From an uncultured Marinobacter sp. (GTDB lineage: Bacteria > Pseudomonadota > Gammaproteobacteria > Pseudomonadales > Oleiphilaceae): 64,000 nt of DNA. The notes beneath the pieces were generated by a model, which did not search any database, had not been told where the DNA came from, and saw only the letters and a program-made list of their open reading frames with translations. Location of the stretch: assembly GCF_947488835.1 (NCBI RefSeq), contig NZ_CANLBK010000004.1, positions 124,001 through 188,000 on the forward strand. Direction: 5' to 3'. This document shows, piece after piece, positions 17,116 through 25,977 of this stretch. A program made the translations under genes and the position numbers. Numbering within the stretch: position 1 is the stretch's first letter; every line of letters begins with the position of its first letter.

Positions 17116-18449
17116 TGGCGGTTACAAATAGGGTCGTCTGGAGTGATGGGCTGTTTATCAAACCCCAGCACTTTCAGCAGCAGCAGCGGTATCTGGAACA
17201 CCAGATCAACGAGCGGTCTCTGGCGGTTTCTGACTACCTGTATGGATTCAGCGACCTGGAGCTGAACGCGGAATACTTGAGCTTCGGGCGCGTGGGTCTG
17301 GTGCGGGCCAGTGGCCTGTTTCCTGATGGTACCCGCTTCAACCTGCCCCAGGACGATGTGATGCCAGAGCCTCTGGAAATCACCGACGCATCAGTGGCGA
17401 ATCAGGTGGTGTACCTGGCCCTGCCATTGGGCAACGATAGTCTGGCCGAAGTGGAGTGGCCAGATGCGCCTGCAGCCGGGCGATTCCGGGCCCAGAGCAC
17501 AGAAATCCGCGATCTGCACTCCATTGATGGCGACGCCCACATCATCGACGTGGCCCGGGTAGCGCCGCGCCTGATGCTTGAACGGGATGACCGCAGTGCT
17601 TACGCGGCAGTGGCCATTGGCCGGATTCTGGAAAAGCGCCCGGATGGCAGCTTGGTGATGGATCCGAATTTTATACCGACCATGCTCAGTGTTCGGTCGG
17701 CGCCCAAATTGCAGCGATTTGTCGGCGAAATGGCGGGCTTGATGCGCGAGCGAGCGCGTAATATTGCGGAACGTGTTGGTGCGCCAGGTCAGGGCGGTGT
17801 TGCCGATGTGGCGGATTTCATGCTGCTCCAGATGCTCAACCGCGCTCACCCGAGGTTTATGCACCTGGCTCGTTTGCGCCAGTTGCACCCGGAGCGTCTG
17901 TACGAAGTTCTTTTGGAGCTCTGCGGCGAGTTGGTGACATTCACCGACGAAAGCCGGCTGCCGCGGGAATATCCGCCCTACGATCACGATCTTCCTGAAG
18001 ACAGCTTTACGCCGCTGATGCAGGTATTGCGACAATCCCTGAGCACGGTGCTGGAGCCACGCGCTCTGGCCATCCAGCTGCAGCAGCGCCAGTACGGCCT
18101 GACGGTCGCGCCGGTTCAGGACGGCCAGTTGATCAGCGGTGCCGAGTTCATTCTGGCGGTGAAAGCGGACATGCCGTTGGACGATCTGCGCAAGCAGTTC
18201 ACCCAGCAGTGCAAGGTAGCCTCCGTAGAGAAAATTCGCGATCTCATCAGCCTGCAACTGCCGGGTATTCCGCTGTCTGCTTTACCGGTAGCACCGCGCC
18301 AGCTGCCCTATCACGCAGGGTTTGTGTACTTCCGGCTGGACGATCAAAGTCAGGCCTGGCAGATGCTCCACAACGCCAGCGGTTTTGCCTTCCATGTGGC
18401 GGGCAGCTTCCCGGGCCTGGAAATGCAGTTCTGGGCAATCAGGAGCTAA
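17115..18449 (+). CDS. tssK: T6SS baseplate protein TssK (VasE)
   Basis: TssK is the trimeric adaptor that links the baseplate wedge to the TssLM membrane complex. Read from ATG 17115 it is 444 aa. The opening VVWSDGLFIKPQHFQQQQRYLE is the family signature; EYPPYDHDLPEDSFTPLMQVLR and the C-terminal half with FVYFRLDDQSQAWQML also match. The start overlaps the tssJ stop by one base (TGATG), evidence of translational coupling, and tssL follows after 3 bp. Confidence 0.96.
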   Translation: MAVTNRVVWSDGLFIKPQHFQQQQRYLEHQINERSLAVSDYLYGFSDLELNAEYLSFGRVGLVRASGLFPDGTRFNLPQDDVMPEPLEITDASVANQVVYLALPLGNDSLAEVEWPDAPAAGRFRAQSTEIRDLHSIDGDAHIIDVARVAPRLMLERDDRSAYAAVAIGRILEKRPDGSLVMDPNFIPTMLSVRSAPKLQRFVGEMAGLMRERARNIAERVGAPGQGGVADVADFMLLQMLNRAHPRFMHLARLRQLHPERLYEVLLELCGELVTFTDESRLPREYPPYDHDLPEDSFTPLMQVLRQSLSTVLEPRALAIQLQQRQYGLTVAPVQDGQLISGAEFILAVKADMPLDDLRKQFTQQCKVASVEKIRDLISLQLPGIPLSALPVAPRQLPYHAGFVYFRLDDQSQAWQMLHNASGFAFHVAGSFPGLEMQFWAIRS

Positions 18450-18452
18450 TTT

Positions 18453-19280
18453 ATGACAAATGCACAGGTAATGGATTTACCCAATGGCAGCAGGCAGACC
18501 GGCGGCAGTGCATTCAGTGATCTGTTGTTTGCTGATGAGCAGCCGCAAAACGGCGCTTCCGGCAATGATTTTGGCAATGACCAGTTCCAGCTCCGAGGGT
18601 TGGAAGACAACCGCCTGACGGATGCTGCTACGCCTTTGCTTGGGCTGGTGATCCGCATTCGCCGGCTGGCGGATTATCGCGCTGTTGAAAGCCTCTACCA
18701 GCAGGTAGTGGATGAAGTGGCGGCCATAGACCGCGAGCTGATCGAGCAGGGCTATGAACGCCCCACCGTGGTGGCCTATCGCTACGTGCTTTGCGCCTTC
18801 ATTGATGAAGCGGTGCTGGGTACGGACTGGGGTGCCCACAGTGTCTGGTCGCAGCATTCGTTGCTGTCGCGCTTCCACAACGAAACCTGGGGTGGTGAGA
18901 AGGTCTTCGCCATCCTTGCGCGCATGGAGCAGGAGCCGGCGCGCTACAAGGACATGCTCGGGTTTATCTACCTGTGCCTGTGCCTGGGTTTTGAAGGCCG
19001 GTACAAAGTCATGGAAAACGGCCGCGACGAATACGAACAGATTTTGAGAGGGCTTCATGAGCAGCTGCAATCGCTCCGGGAAAACTCTGACCCCGAGCCT
19101 CTGGCAGACGCGCAGATCAACGTAACACCGGCCCGCAACCGGCTGCGCAGTGGCCTGCCGATCTGGGTAATTGCCGGGCTGTTTGCTGCAGCCATGGCGG
19201 GAATATACAGCCTTTACAACATAGCGCTGGAAGAACGCATCAGGGATGTGCTCAGCGTATTGGAACAACTACCGAAATAA
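18453..19280 (+). CDS. tssL: T6SS inner-membrane protein TssL (DotU/IcmH family)
   Basis: TssL is an inner-membrane component of the TssJLM complex with a cytoplasmic helical domain that contacts TssK. The 275-aa product has the conserved ATPLLGLVIRIR, YVLCAFIDEAVL and SLLSRFHNETWGGEKVF motifs and FIYLCLCLGFEGRYK. A single C-terminal membrane segment (LPIWVIAGLFAAAMAGIYSLY) precedes a short periplasmic tail. No OmpA-like peptidoglycan-binding domain is fused, so this is the short form. The clpV gene starts 10 bp later. Confidence 0.95.
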   Translation: MTNAQVMDLPNGSRQTGGSAFSDLLFADEQPQNGASGNDFGNDQFQLRGLEDNRLTDAATPLLGLVIRIRRLADYRAVESLYQQVVDEVAAIDRELIEQGYERPTVVAYRYVLCAFIDEAVLGTDWGAHSVWSQHSLLSRFHNETWGGEKVFAILARMEQEPARYKDMLGFIYLCLCLGFEGRYKVMENGRDEYEQILRGLHEQLQSLRENSDPEPLADAQINVTPARNRLRSGLPIWVIAGLFAAAMAGIYSLYNIALEERIRDVLSVLEQLPK

Positions 19281-19290
19281 GGATATCACT

Positions 19291-21957
19291 GTGATTCGGG
19301 TAGAACTGCCGGCGCTTATCGGGCGCCTCAACGACATTTGCCGCAACGGCCTGGAAGCCTCTGCGGCGCTTTGTATCAGCCGCCAGGGCGCAGAAATTAC
19401 CCCGGCCCATTTGCTGTTCAAGCTGCTGGAAACACCATTTTCTGACGTGCGCCAGATTCTGGAGCAAGCCGGCATTAACCATCAGGAATTTCAGCCCATA
19501 GTGGGCGAAAGCCTGAACGGCGAGCTGCAAACCGCAGAGCCGTATCCGTCGTTTTCGCCACTGCTGATCGATCTTCTGCAGGACGCCTGGCTGCTGGCTT
19601 CCACAGAGCTGGGGCATCGGAATTTGCGCTCTGGCGCCATCTTCCTGGCCTTGCTGATGAACGCTGACCGCTACCTGATGCCGCAGGTTAGCCAGCAACT
19701 CCGGGACATTAACCGGGAGCATCTGCGCCGCCAGTTCGACACTATGACCGCAGGCTCCACCGAGCGCCCGGAAATGGCACAGGGCGAAGCCGGTACGCCT
19801 CAGGTTGAAGCGGATATGGACCCGCTCAAGCGCTACGCCACCGATTTTACTGCGCAGGCCCGTGCCGGAAAGCTGGACCCGGTCGTGTGCCGCGATGCCG
19901 AAATCGACCAGATGATTGACATCCTTTGCCGCCGACGCAAGAACAACCCCATCGTAGTAGGCGATGCGGGCGTTGGTAAAAGTGCCATCGTGGAAGGCCT
20001 CGCGCTGCGCATTGTTAATGCCGAAGTGCCTGAGCGCCTGCAAAAGGTAGAGCTCTGGACTCTCGATATGGGCGCCCTGCAAGCAGGTGCTTCTGTAAAA
20101 GGCGAGTTCGAAAAGCGCCTCAAAGGCGTGATTGAAGCGGTGAAAGCCTCAACCACTCCCATCATCCTGTTCATCGACGAAGCCCACACCTTGATCGGCG
20201 CCGGCAACAGCGAAGGCGGCTCCGACGCAGCCAACCTGCTCAAGCCTGCTCTGGCTCGCGGCGAGCTGCGAACTATCGCGGCGACCACCTGGCGCGAATA
20301 CAAAAAGTACTTCGAAAAGGATCCTGCACTCAGCCGCCGTTTCCAGCCGGTAGCACTGGACGAGCCCAGCCCGGCACAAGCCGTACACATTCTCCGCGGC
20401 CTGCGCACCGTGTATGAAAAAGCCCATCAGGTGCTCATCGCCGACAGCGCCTTGAAAGCCGCTTCTGAAATGTCCGCCCGCTACCTGGCTGGCCGACAGC
20501 TCCCGGACAAAGCCATCGACGTATTGGACACTGCCTGTGCCCGGGTCAGCCTCAACCTGAGTACGCCACCGCGCCAACTCAGCCACGTGCGCAGCGAACT
20601 GCACCAGCTCTCCATGGAACAGGAACTGCTGAACCGAGAGCATACCCTCGGCCAGAGCGTTGACGCCGCCCGGGAAGCGGAACTGGAACAGCGTATTGCT
20701 GAACTGAACCAGCAGTCCGCTGAGCTGGAAGAAAGCTGGAATACCCAGCGCGACATGGTCGCCCGCCTGGTAGAGATCCGCGAACAACTGCTCAACCCGG
20801 CGGGCGTTCAGGAAGCCATTGCAAAAAACGAAGCGGATACCGAAGCCGATACCGAAACCAGGCCCGAACAGGCTGGCCTGGAAGAACACCCCAGCCTGCA
20901 AAGCGAAGCCGCCGCCCTCGAACAGGAGCTGGCCGAACTGCAAGCTGATGAGCCCCTGGTGCATGCCCGGGTAGACGCCCGCCAGATTGCCGAAGTCATC
21001 GCCGACTGGACCGGCATCCCCGTCAACAGCATGACCACCGACGAGCTGGAAAAAATCACCCACTTGCCGGCGTACCTGCAGGCCCACATCAAAGGTCAGG
21101 ACACCGCCATCGACTGCCTGCACCAGCACCTGCTAACCGCCCGCGCCGACCTCCGCCGCCCCGGGCGCCCCATGGGCGCCTTCCTGCTGGTGGGCCCCAG
21201 CGGCGTAGGCAAAACCGAAACCGTGGTACAACTGGCCGAACTCCTATACGGCGGCCGCCAGTTCCTCACCACCATCAACATGTCCGAATACCAGGAGAAA
21301 CACACCGTCTCCCGCCTGATCGGCTCACCACCGGGCTACGTCGGTTTTGGCGAAGGCGGCATCCTAACCGAAGCCATCCGCCAGAAACCCTATTCCGTGG
21401 TATTGCTCGACGAAGTAGAAAAAGCCCACCCGGAAGTCCTCAACCTGTTCTACCAAGCTTTCGACAAAGGCGAACTGGCAGACGGCGAAGGCCGGTTGAT
21501 CGACTGCAAAAACATCGTCTTCTTCCTCACCTCCAACCTCGGCTACCAGACCATCGTCAACCACGCCGAACACCCGGAGAACATCGAAGAAGCTCTCTAC
21601 CCGGAACTAGCCGACTTCTTCAAACCCGCGTTGCTGGCCCGAATGGAAGTGGTGCCTTACCTGCCGCTGGGTGAAGAAACCCTCAACCGCATCGTCGGCG
21701 ACAAACTCGAACGCCTGGCCCAGCAAATTCGCGACCGTTACCACACAGAAGTGGTGATGGAAGACGGCCTGGTAGAAGCGATCCGAAGCCGCGCAACAAG
21801 AAGCGAAAACGGCGCGCGCATGCTGGAATCGATTATTGAAGGTGAGCTGTTGCCGCCGATCTCGTTGGCGTTACTGGAGAAACTGGCGGCGAAAGAGCCG
21901 GTTAAACAGGTAACTCTGGGCGTTTCCGACAACAAGTTTTCAGGCACCGTGGCATAG
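19291..21957 (+). CDS. tssH: T6SS AAA+ ATPase ClpV (TssH)
   Basis: ClpV recycles contracted TssBC sheaths by extracting TssC, readying the system for another shot. I chose GTG 19291 (AAGGAT seven bases upstream), giving 888 aa. Order: N domain with two Clp repeats (about 1-150), first AAA domain (Walker A GDAGVGKSA, Walker B ILFIDEAHTLIG), a long coiled-coil middle domain rich in Glu and Gln, second AAA domain (Walker A GPSGVGKTE, Walker B VVLLDEVEKAHPE), and a C-terminal small domain. The expanded, acidic middle region and T6SS context exclude ClpB. A palindromic element follows the stop. Confidence 0.97.
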   Translation: MIRVELPALIGRLNDICRNGLEASAALCISRQGAEITPAHLLFKLLETPFSDVRQILEQAGINHQEFQPIVGESLNGELQTAEPYPSFSPLLIDLLQDAWLLASTELGHRNLRSGAIFLALLMNADRYLMPQVSQQLRDINREHLRRQFDTMTAGSTERPEMAQGEAGTPQVEADMDPLKRYATDFTAQARAGKLDPVVCRDAEIDQMIDILCRRRKNNPIVVGDAGVGKSAIVEGLALRIVNAEVPERLQKVELWTLDMGALQAGASVKGEFEKRLKGVIEAVKASTTPIILFIDEAHTLIGAGNSEGGSDAANLLKPALARGELRTIAATTWREYKKYFEKDPALSRRFQPVALDEPSPAQAVHILRGLRTVYEKAHQVLIADSALKAASEMSARYLAGRQLPDKAIDVLDTACARVSLNLSTPPRQLSHVRSELHQLSMEQELLNREHTLGQSVDAAREAELEQRIAELNQQSAELEESWNTQRDMVARLVEIREQLLNPAGVQEAIAKNEADTEADTETRPEQAGLEEHPSLQSEAAALEQELAELQADEPLVHARVDARQIAEVIADWTGIPVNSMTTDELEKITHLPAYLQAHIKGQDTAIDCLHQHLLTARADLRRPGRPMGAFLLVGPSGVGKTETVVQLAELLYGGRQFLTTINMSEYQEKHTVSRLIGSPPGYVGFGEGGILTEAIRQKPYSVVLLDEVEKAHPEVLNLFYQAFDKGELADGEGRLIDCKNIVFFLTSNLGYQTIVNHAEHPENIEEALYPELADFFKPALLARMEVVPYLPLGEETLNRIVGDKLERLAQQIRDRYHTEVVMEDGLVEAIRSRATRSENGARMLESIIEGELLPPISLALLEKLAAKEPVKQVTLGVSDNKFSGTVA

Positions 21958-21978
21958 GGCGACATCTATCTAGCGCAG

Positions 21979-22077
21979 CGTGGGGTCTGGCTTTCCAAAA
22001 CCCTGCGAAGCCATGGATGGCGAAGCGGAGCCTACAGGGACGTATTCACGGCGAGTTTTGGAAAGCCAGACCCCACG
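21979..22077. repeat. Intergenic palindromic element, copy 2 (53-nt core with covarying arms)
   Basis: A perfect 23-bp inverted repeat (21979-22001 with 22055-22077) encloses a 53-nt core at 22002-22054 carrying GCCATGGATGGCGAAG and CAGGGACGTATTCAC on the plus strand. Arm sequence differs from the other copies except for the core-proximal CCAAAAC. It lies between clpV and the sigma-54 activator gene and could separate their expression. Confidence 0.93.
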
Positions 22078-22130
22078 ATGTGCGATCAGGCGAGACCAAT
22101 CCCGGACAACAGGATTAAAAGGGAAGAAAA

Positions 22131-23711
22131 ATGGGACGGATGCAGATGGAACTGCACACCGGCATAGACCTGGCAGTCGCACTGACGCGCCAAACCACAT
22201 TGCCGGATTTGCTGAAAACCGCCACAAAACAGCTGGAAAACGCATTCGGCTTAACCCGCTGCTGGGCACTCGAACTCGATCTCAGCGGGCGCACCCTCCA
22301 TTGTAGCGACTTGGCTGAAACCGGTGAATTCGACTGTGGCGACTTCAGCCACCCCTTCGCCCACCTGCTGCAAACCGGCAAAGCCCGCGAACTCACTCGG
22401 GCCGCAAGCTACCGCCTCGATCACCCCGGCTTTCAGAGCCTCATCGAAGCCAGCAACCGCCCCAAATCCCTGTGGCTTGAACCCCTCAAAGACGACGACG
22501 GCCGAACCCTCGGCATACTCATACTCTGTCGGGATGAATCCGACTGGGATGGCATCACCGCCCAACCCCTTTATTGCGGCCTCCTGCATCTGCTAAAGCA
22601 CCAGTGGATCGCCCAGCTGCAAAGCCGCGACCAGGTGTGGCAACGCCGCCTGCTCAAACGCTCTCTGGACAACCTGCACGATGCAGAAACCCTCCGCAAG
22701 CGCAGTGAAACCCTCGCGCAAACACTCGTGGGCTGCTCTGAATCCATGACCAACCTACGCGCCCAGATAGTTCGCGCCGCCAGCAGCCAGCTTTCAGTTC
22801 TGGTGCAGGGTGAAACCGGTTGCGGCAAAGACGTCGTGGCCAGAGGCATTCACGAGCTATCAGACCGCGCCGACGGCCCCATGGTAGTGGTTAACTGCGC
22901 CGCCATTCCGGACACCCTGTTGGAGAGCGAACTCTTCGGACACACCAAAGGCGCCTTCTCTGGCGCCGACCAAGCTAAAGAAGGGCTTTTGGCTCAAGCC
23001 AATGGCGGCACCCTGTTTCTGGACGAAATCGGCGACATGCCCATGGCGTTGCAATCCAAACTCTTGCGAGTGCTGGAAAGCCGCCAATTTCGTCCCCTTG
23101 GCGCGCAAACGGAACAGCACTCCGATTTCCGGCTGGTAGCGGCTACTCACCAGCCCCTACGCCAGAGTATTGAAGATGGTAACTTCCGCCGGGATCTGTT
23201 CTACCGCCTGAGCCAGTTCCCCCTGCAGATCACACCACTGCGCGAACGCCTGGATGACCTTGAAACACTCAGCCGCCACTTTATTCGCCTGTATACCGAG
23301 CGCGAAGGCGCTGGCCCCTTGGGCATCAGCAGCCACGCCCTGCGTACCCTCGCAACCTATGACTTTCCCGGTAATGCCCGTGAGCTTCGCAATATTATCG
23401 AGTTAGCGTGTCTGCAGACGCCTGCAGGAGACGACATTCAACCGGAAATACTCCGGCTCACCGATATGTTCCCAGATCTGGCAGGCCGGGAAACGCCTGG
23501 CTTGTTACCAAGCGTTTCCGATGAACACGTTGCCTCTGGCACGGAAGATATCCGGGACCTCAAAGCCGCCGCCCAGGCATTTGAAGCTGCGGTTATCCGT
23601 GATCGCTTGCACCAGTACGGCGGGAACCGCGCTCAAGCAGCGGAAAGCTTGGGCCTGCCCAAGCGCACGCTCGCCCACAAATGCTTGAAATATCAGGTTG
23701 CCGAATCATGA
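22131..23711 (+). CDS. Sigma-54-dependent activator, VasH-like
   Basis: This 526-aa enhancer-binding protein would activate sigma-54 promoters, in T6SS loci typically those of hcp and other secretion genes. Order: N-terminal GAF-like sensor (about 10-160), AAA+ domain with Walker A GETGCGKD at 227-234, sigma-54 loop GAFSGA at 274-279 (Thr of the usual GAFTGA replaced by Ser) and Walker B GGTLFLDEIGD at 292-302, then a C-terminal Fis-type helix-turn-helix (YGGNRAQAAESLGLPKRTLAHK). There is no receiver domain. The gene overlaps tagO by 4 bp, so it is expressed with the T6SS genes. Confidence 0.92.
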   Translation: MGRMQMELHTGIDLAVALTRQTTLPDLLKTATKQLENAFGLTRCWALELDLSGRTLHCSDLAETGEFDCGDFSHPFAHLLQTGKARELTRAASYRLDHPGFQSLIEASNRPKSLWLEPLKDDDGRTLGILILCRDESDWDGITAQPLYCGLLHLLKHQWIAQLQSRDQVWQRRLLKRSLDNLHDAETLRKRSETLAQTLVGCSESMTNLRAQIVRAASSQLSVLVQGETGCGKDVVARGIHELSDRADGPMVVVNCAAIPDTLLESELFGHTKGAFSGADQAKEGLLAQANGGTLFLDEIGDMPMALQSKLLRVLESRQFRPLGAQTEQHSDFRLVAATHQPLRQSIEDGNFRRDLFYRLSQFPLQITPLRERLDDLETLSRHFIRLYTEREGAGPLGISSHALRTLATYDFPGNARELRNIIELACLQTPAGDDIQPEILRLTDMFPDLAGRETPGLLPSVSDEHVASGTEDIRDLKAAAQAFEAAVIRDRLHQYGGNRAQAAESLGLPKRTLAHKCLKYQVAES

Positions 23712-24421
23712 AGCGCCCGAACCCTCTGGATCGCCCAAACCTGCGCCCATTCACTCTTGGTGCTGTAGCACTGGGCTTACTTTGTTTCACCGCCGCGAGC
23801 CTGGCGGATGTAAATACGCAGGCCCAAGCTGGCTTGCTGGAAGAGGCTCGCAGGTGCACCGGCGAAGCCCAGAGGCTGGTGCGGCTGGCGTGTTTTGATG
23901 AGGTTTTTGGTACCCCGCTGGCAGAGACTGATGCGGCAACCGCGCCCCATGCTAGAGTGCGTCGCATGGTCGGTTCCCTGCGCTGGCAAGAGGCTTATGC
24001 GCAGCAGGGTACCGAGCCTTCTTCTGGCAGCCTTAGCTACCGCAATACCGGGCAGGCCGCTGGCCTATTGGTGACCGTGCCCGCACTGGGCGCAAAACCG
24101 CCCCGGCCTCTGCTTGCCCTCCAGTGCCACAACAACATTACCGAACTGACCTTGATGCTGCCGGAGCCGCTGGATGCAGAGCGTGTAAATCTGGGATTTG
24201 GCACCACAGGAAACGCCGGACAAAGTGCCTGGAGAGTGCGTGATAACGGCTACGTGCTTAGCATCGGGCGCGGCCTGCCAGCTATCCGGGCGGTTAAGGC
24301 GATAGAGCAGGAAACCGATATCCGCGTTTATTCCGAAAACAGCCGCATAGACGGCCTGCTCTTCGATCTGACCGGTTTTGCAAATGCCATTCGCCCGCTT
24401 CGTGAAAGCTGTGGCTGGTAG
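23708..24421 (+). CDS. tagO: T6SS-associated protein TagO (VasI family)
   Basis: This is an accessory protein often found beside VasH in T6SS loci; its precise job is not settled. The 237-aa product starts at ATG 23708, overlapping the activator stop. An N-terminal hydrophobic stretch (LGAVALGLLCFTAASLA) is a probable signal peptide, so the protein should be periplasmic. The family motif EARRCTGEAQRLVRLACFDE, with its two Cys, follows, and the C-terminal domain holds further Cys (LALQCHNNITELTL, ESCGW). The neighbours support the call. Confidence 0.85.
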   Translation: MKRPNPLDRPNLRPFTLGAVALGLLCFTAASLADVNTQAQAGLLEEARRCTGEAQRLVRLACFDEVFGTPLAETDAATAPHARVRRMVGSLRWQEAYAQQGTEPSSGSLSYRNTGQAAGLLVTVPALGAKPPRPLLALQCHNNITELTLMLPEPLDAERVNLGFGTTGNAGQSAWRVRDNGYVLSIGRGLPAIRAVKAIEQETDIRVYSENSRIDGLLFDLTGFANAIRPLRESCGW

Positions 24422-24466
24422 CCAGGTTGTGCAAGCACAAACGCAAGGACGCGAGGAACGAAGAAC

Positions 24467-25921
24467 ATGCAGGTAATAGAACAGCATCCCTACATTGAAC
24501 AGGTCGTCACCCCGCTGGAAGGCGAGGCGCCCGCGGGACAAGGGCTGGGGGAGGACGCGGCGCTTGGGTTCCTTGAAGACGAAATCATGAAAATCGGCTC
24601 CCTTGCCCATACCGATATTGATTGGGGCAAGGTTGAGAGCGAATCCCTGAAAATACTCTCTGCTCGCAGTAAGGATCTTAAAGTTCTGGGTTATCTCCTG
24701 ATTGCCTTGCAGCAAGGTGCTGATGGAGAGCGCTTTGCGCTTTCGTTGTATCTGCTCCAGCGCGTGCTGGAAAGCTGGTGGGATGACGGCTGGCCTTATC
24801 CGGGTGATAAGGGTAAGCGGGCACGGAAAATGATGTTCACGCAAATGCTCCAGCGGGCAGCCAAAGGTGTGGCAGGAAGCGCTTTTGATGCCAGCGTGGG
24901 CGATGGCCGACTTTTTTGCCTGGAGGTGCTGACAAAACTTGGGGCGCAAGCGCAACAGAAAGAGCTACCTGACGATGCGCTCGTAGATCTCAAGCGAGCT
25001 GTCGAAAAGTTACCCCAAGCACATGAAGTTAGTGGTCCATCGGGCGCGAGCGTAGAGGCGACGCCTGATCGCGCTACTACTGCAAGTAATAACGGCAAAG
25101 CGGGAGCAGCGCCTTCCGCAGCGCCAGCCAGCCCGGCCCTTGGCGCCCTGACGCTTGACCCGAGTAATGAACGGGCCACCCGCCAGAGTTTGCTGAAAGT
25201 GGCAGATTTACTGACCGGCACCGAACCCGAACGGCCACTGGGCTACCAGATTCGCCGGTACGCAATCTGGCAAAGCATTACTTCGGTGCCGCCAACCCGG
25301 GATGGCAAACGCTCTGACCTGGCCGCCGTGAGCGGGGATCGTGTTGCGGAATACCGTGAAACCCTGGAAAAAGCCCCCGATCAGGCGCTTTGGCAGCGCA
25401 TAGAACAAAGCCTGTCGGTCAGCCCCTTTTGGCTCGAGGGCCACCGGCTCAGCGCCGGTGTGGCGATGGCCTTGGGGTGTGATGCCTGCGCTGAGGCTAT
25501 TCGTACAGCCGTTAATGAATTCGTGGAAAGACTGCCGCAGCTGGCGGAACTGACGTTTAACGATGGCACGCCGTTTCTATCCCCCGAAGCCCAGGAGTGG
25601 CTTTGGTCTGCGCCTACTCATACTCAAGGGCGGTCTGGTGGCAGTGCCAGCCCTTGGGAGCAAGCTTATGACACAGCGCGGGAACTAGTTGCCCAGAAAG
25701 GACTGGCGCCGGCGATGCAGCTGCTTGAAGACGGACTTGCAGGCGCCCGCGAGCCACGGGAGCAGTTCTACTGGCGTTTGGCTTCGGCACGACTGATGAA
25801 GGAAAGCGGCTTGGTGAGCCTGGCCTCACGGCAGATTCAGGATCTGCAACAACAGGTAGCGGGCCTGGTTATTGAAGACTGGGAGCCCGCGCTCCTGAAA
25901 CAACTTGAACGACTGGCCTGA
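24467..25921 (+). CDS. tssA: T6SS protein TssA (ImpA/VasJ family)
   Basis: TssA proteins prime or cap tube and sheath assembly. The 484-aa product has an N-terminal ImpA_N domain (about 15-200) with IDWGKVESESLKILSARSKDLKVLGYL and the signature WWDDGWPYPGDKGKRARK, a low-complexity Ala/Ser/Pro linker (about 200-225) and a C-terminal domain with YQIRRYAIWQSI and SVSPFWLEGHRLSA. The C-terminal domain type (VasJ-like or capping) cannot be fixed by eye. It precedes tssM by 56 bp. Confidence 0.93.
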   Translation: MQVIEQHPYIEQVVTPLEGEAPAGQGLGEDAALGFLEDEIMKIGSLAHTDIDWGKVESESLKILSARSKDLKVLGYLLIALQQGADGERFALSLYLLQRVLESWWDDGWPYPGDKGKRARKMMFTQMLQRAAKGVAGSAFDASVGDGRLFCLEVLTKLGAQAQQKELPDDALVDLKRAVEKLPQAHEVSGPSGASVEATPDRATTASNNGKAGAAPSAAPASPALGALTLDPSNERATRQSLLKVADLLTGTEPERPLGYQIRRYAIWQSITSVPPTRDGKRSDLAAVSGDRVAEYRETLEKAPDQALWQRIEQSLSVSPFWLEGHRLSAGVAMALGCDACAEAIRTAVNEFVERLPQLAELTFNDGTPFLSPEAQEWLWSAPTHTQGRSGGSASPWEQAYDTARELVAQKGLAPAMQLLEDGLAGAREPREQFYWRLASARLMKESGLVSLASRQIQDLQQQVAGLVIEDWEPALLKQLERLA

Positions 25922-25977
25922 GGGCGTAGTCGACATACTGACTAATTATTTACGGATTCACAGCAGGAATGGACACC

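Noticed and set aside
20149..21129. Minus-strand open frame of about 325 codons inside clpV
   Set aside because: It is a shadow of the strongly conserved clpV frame, with no recognisable motif.
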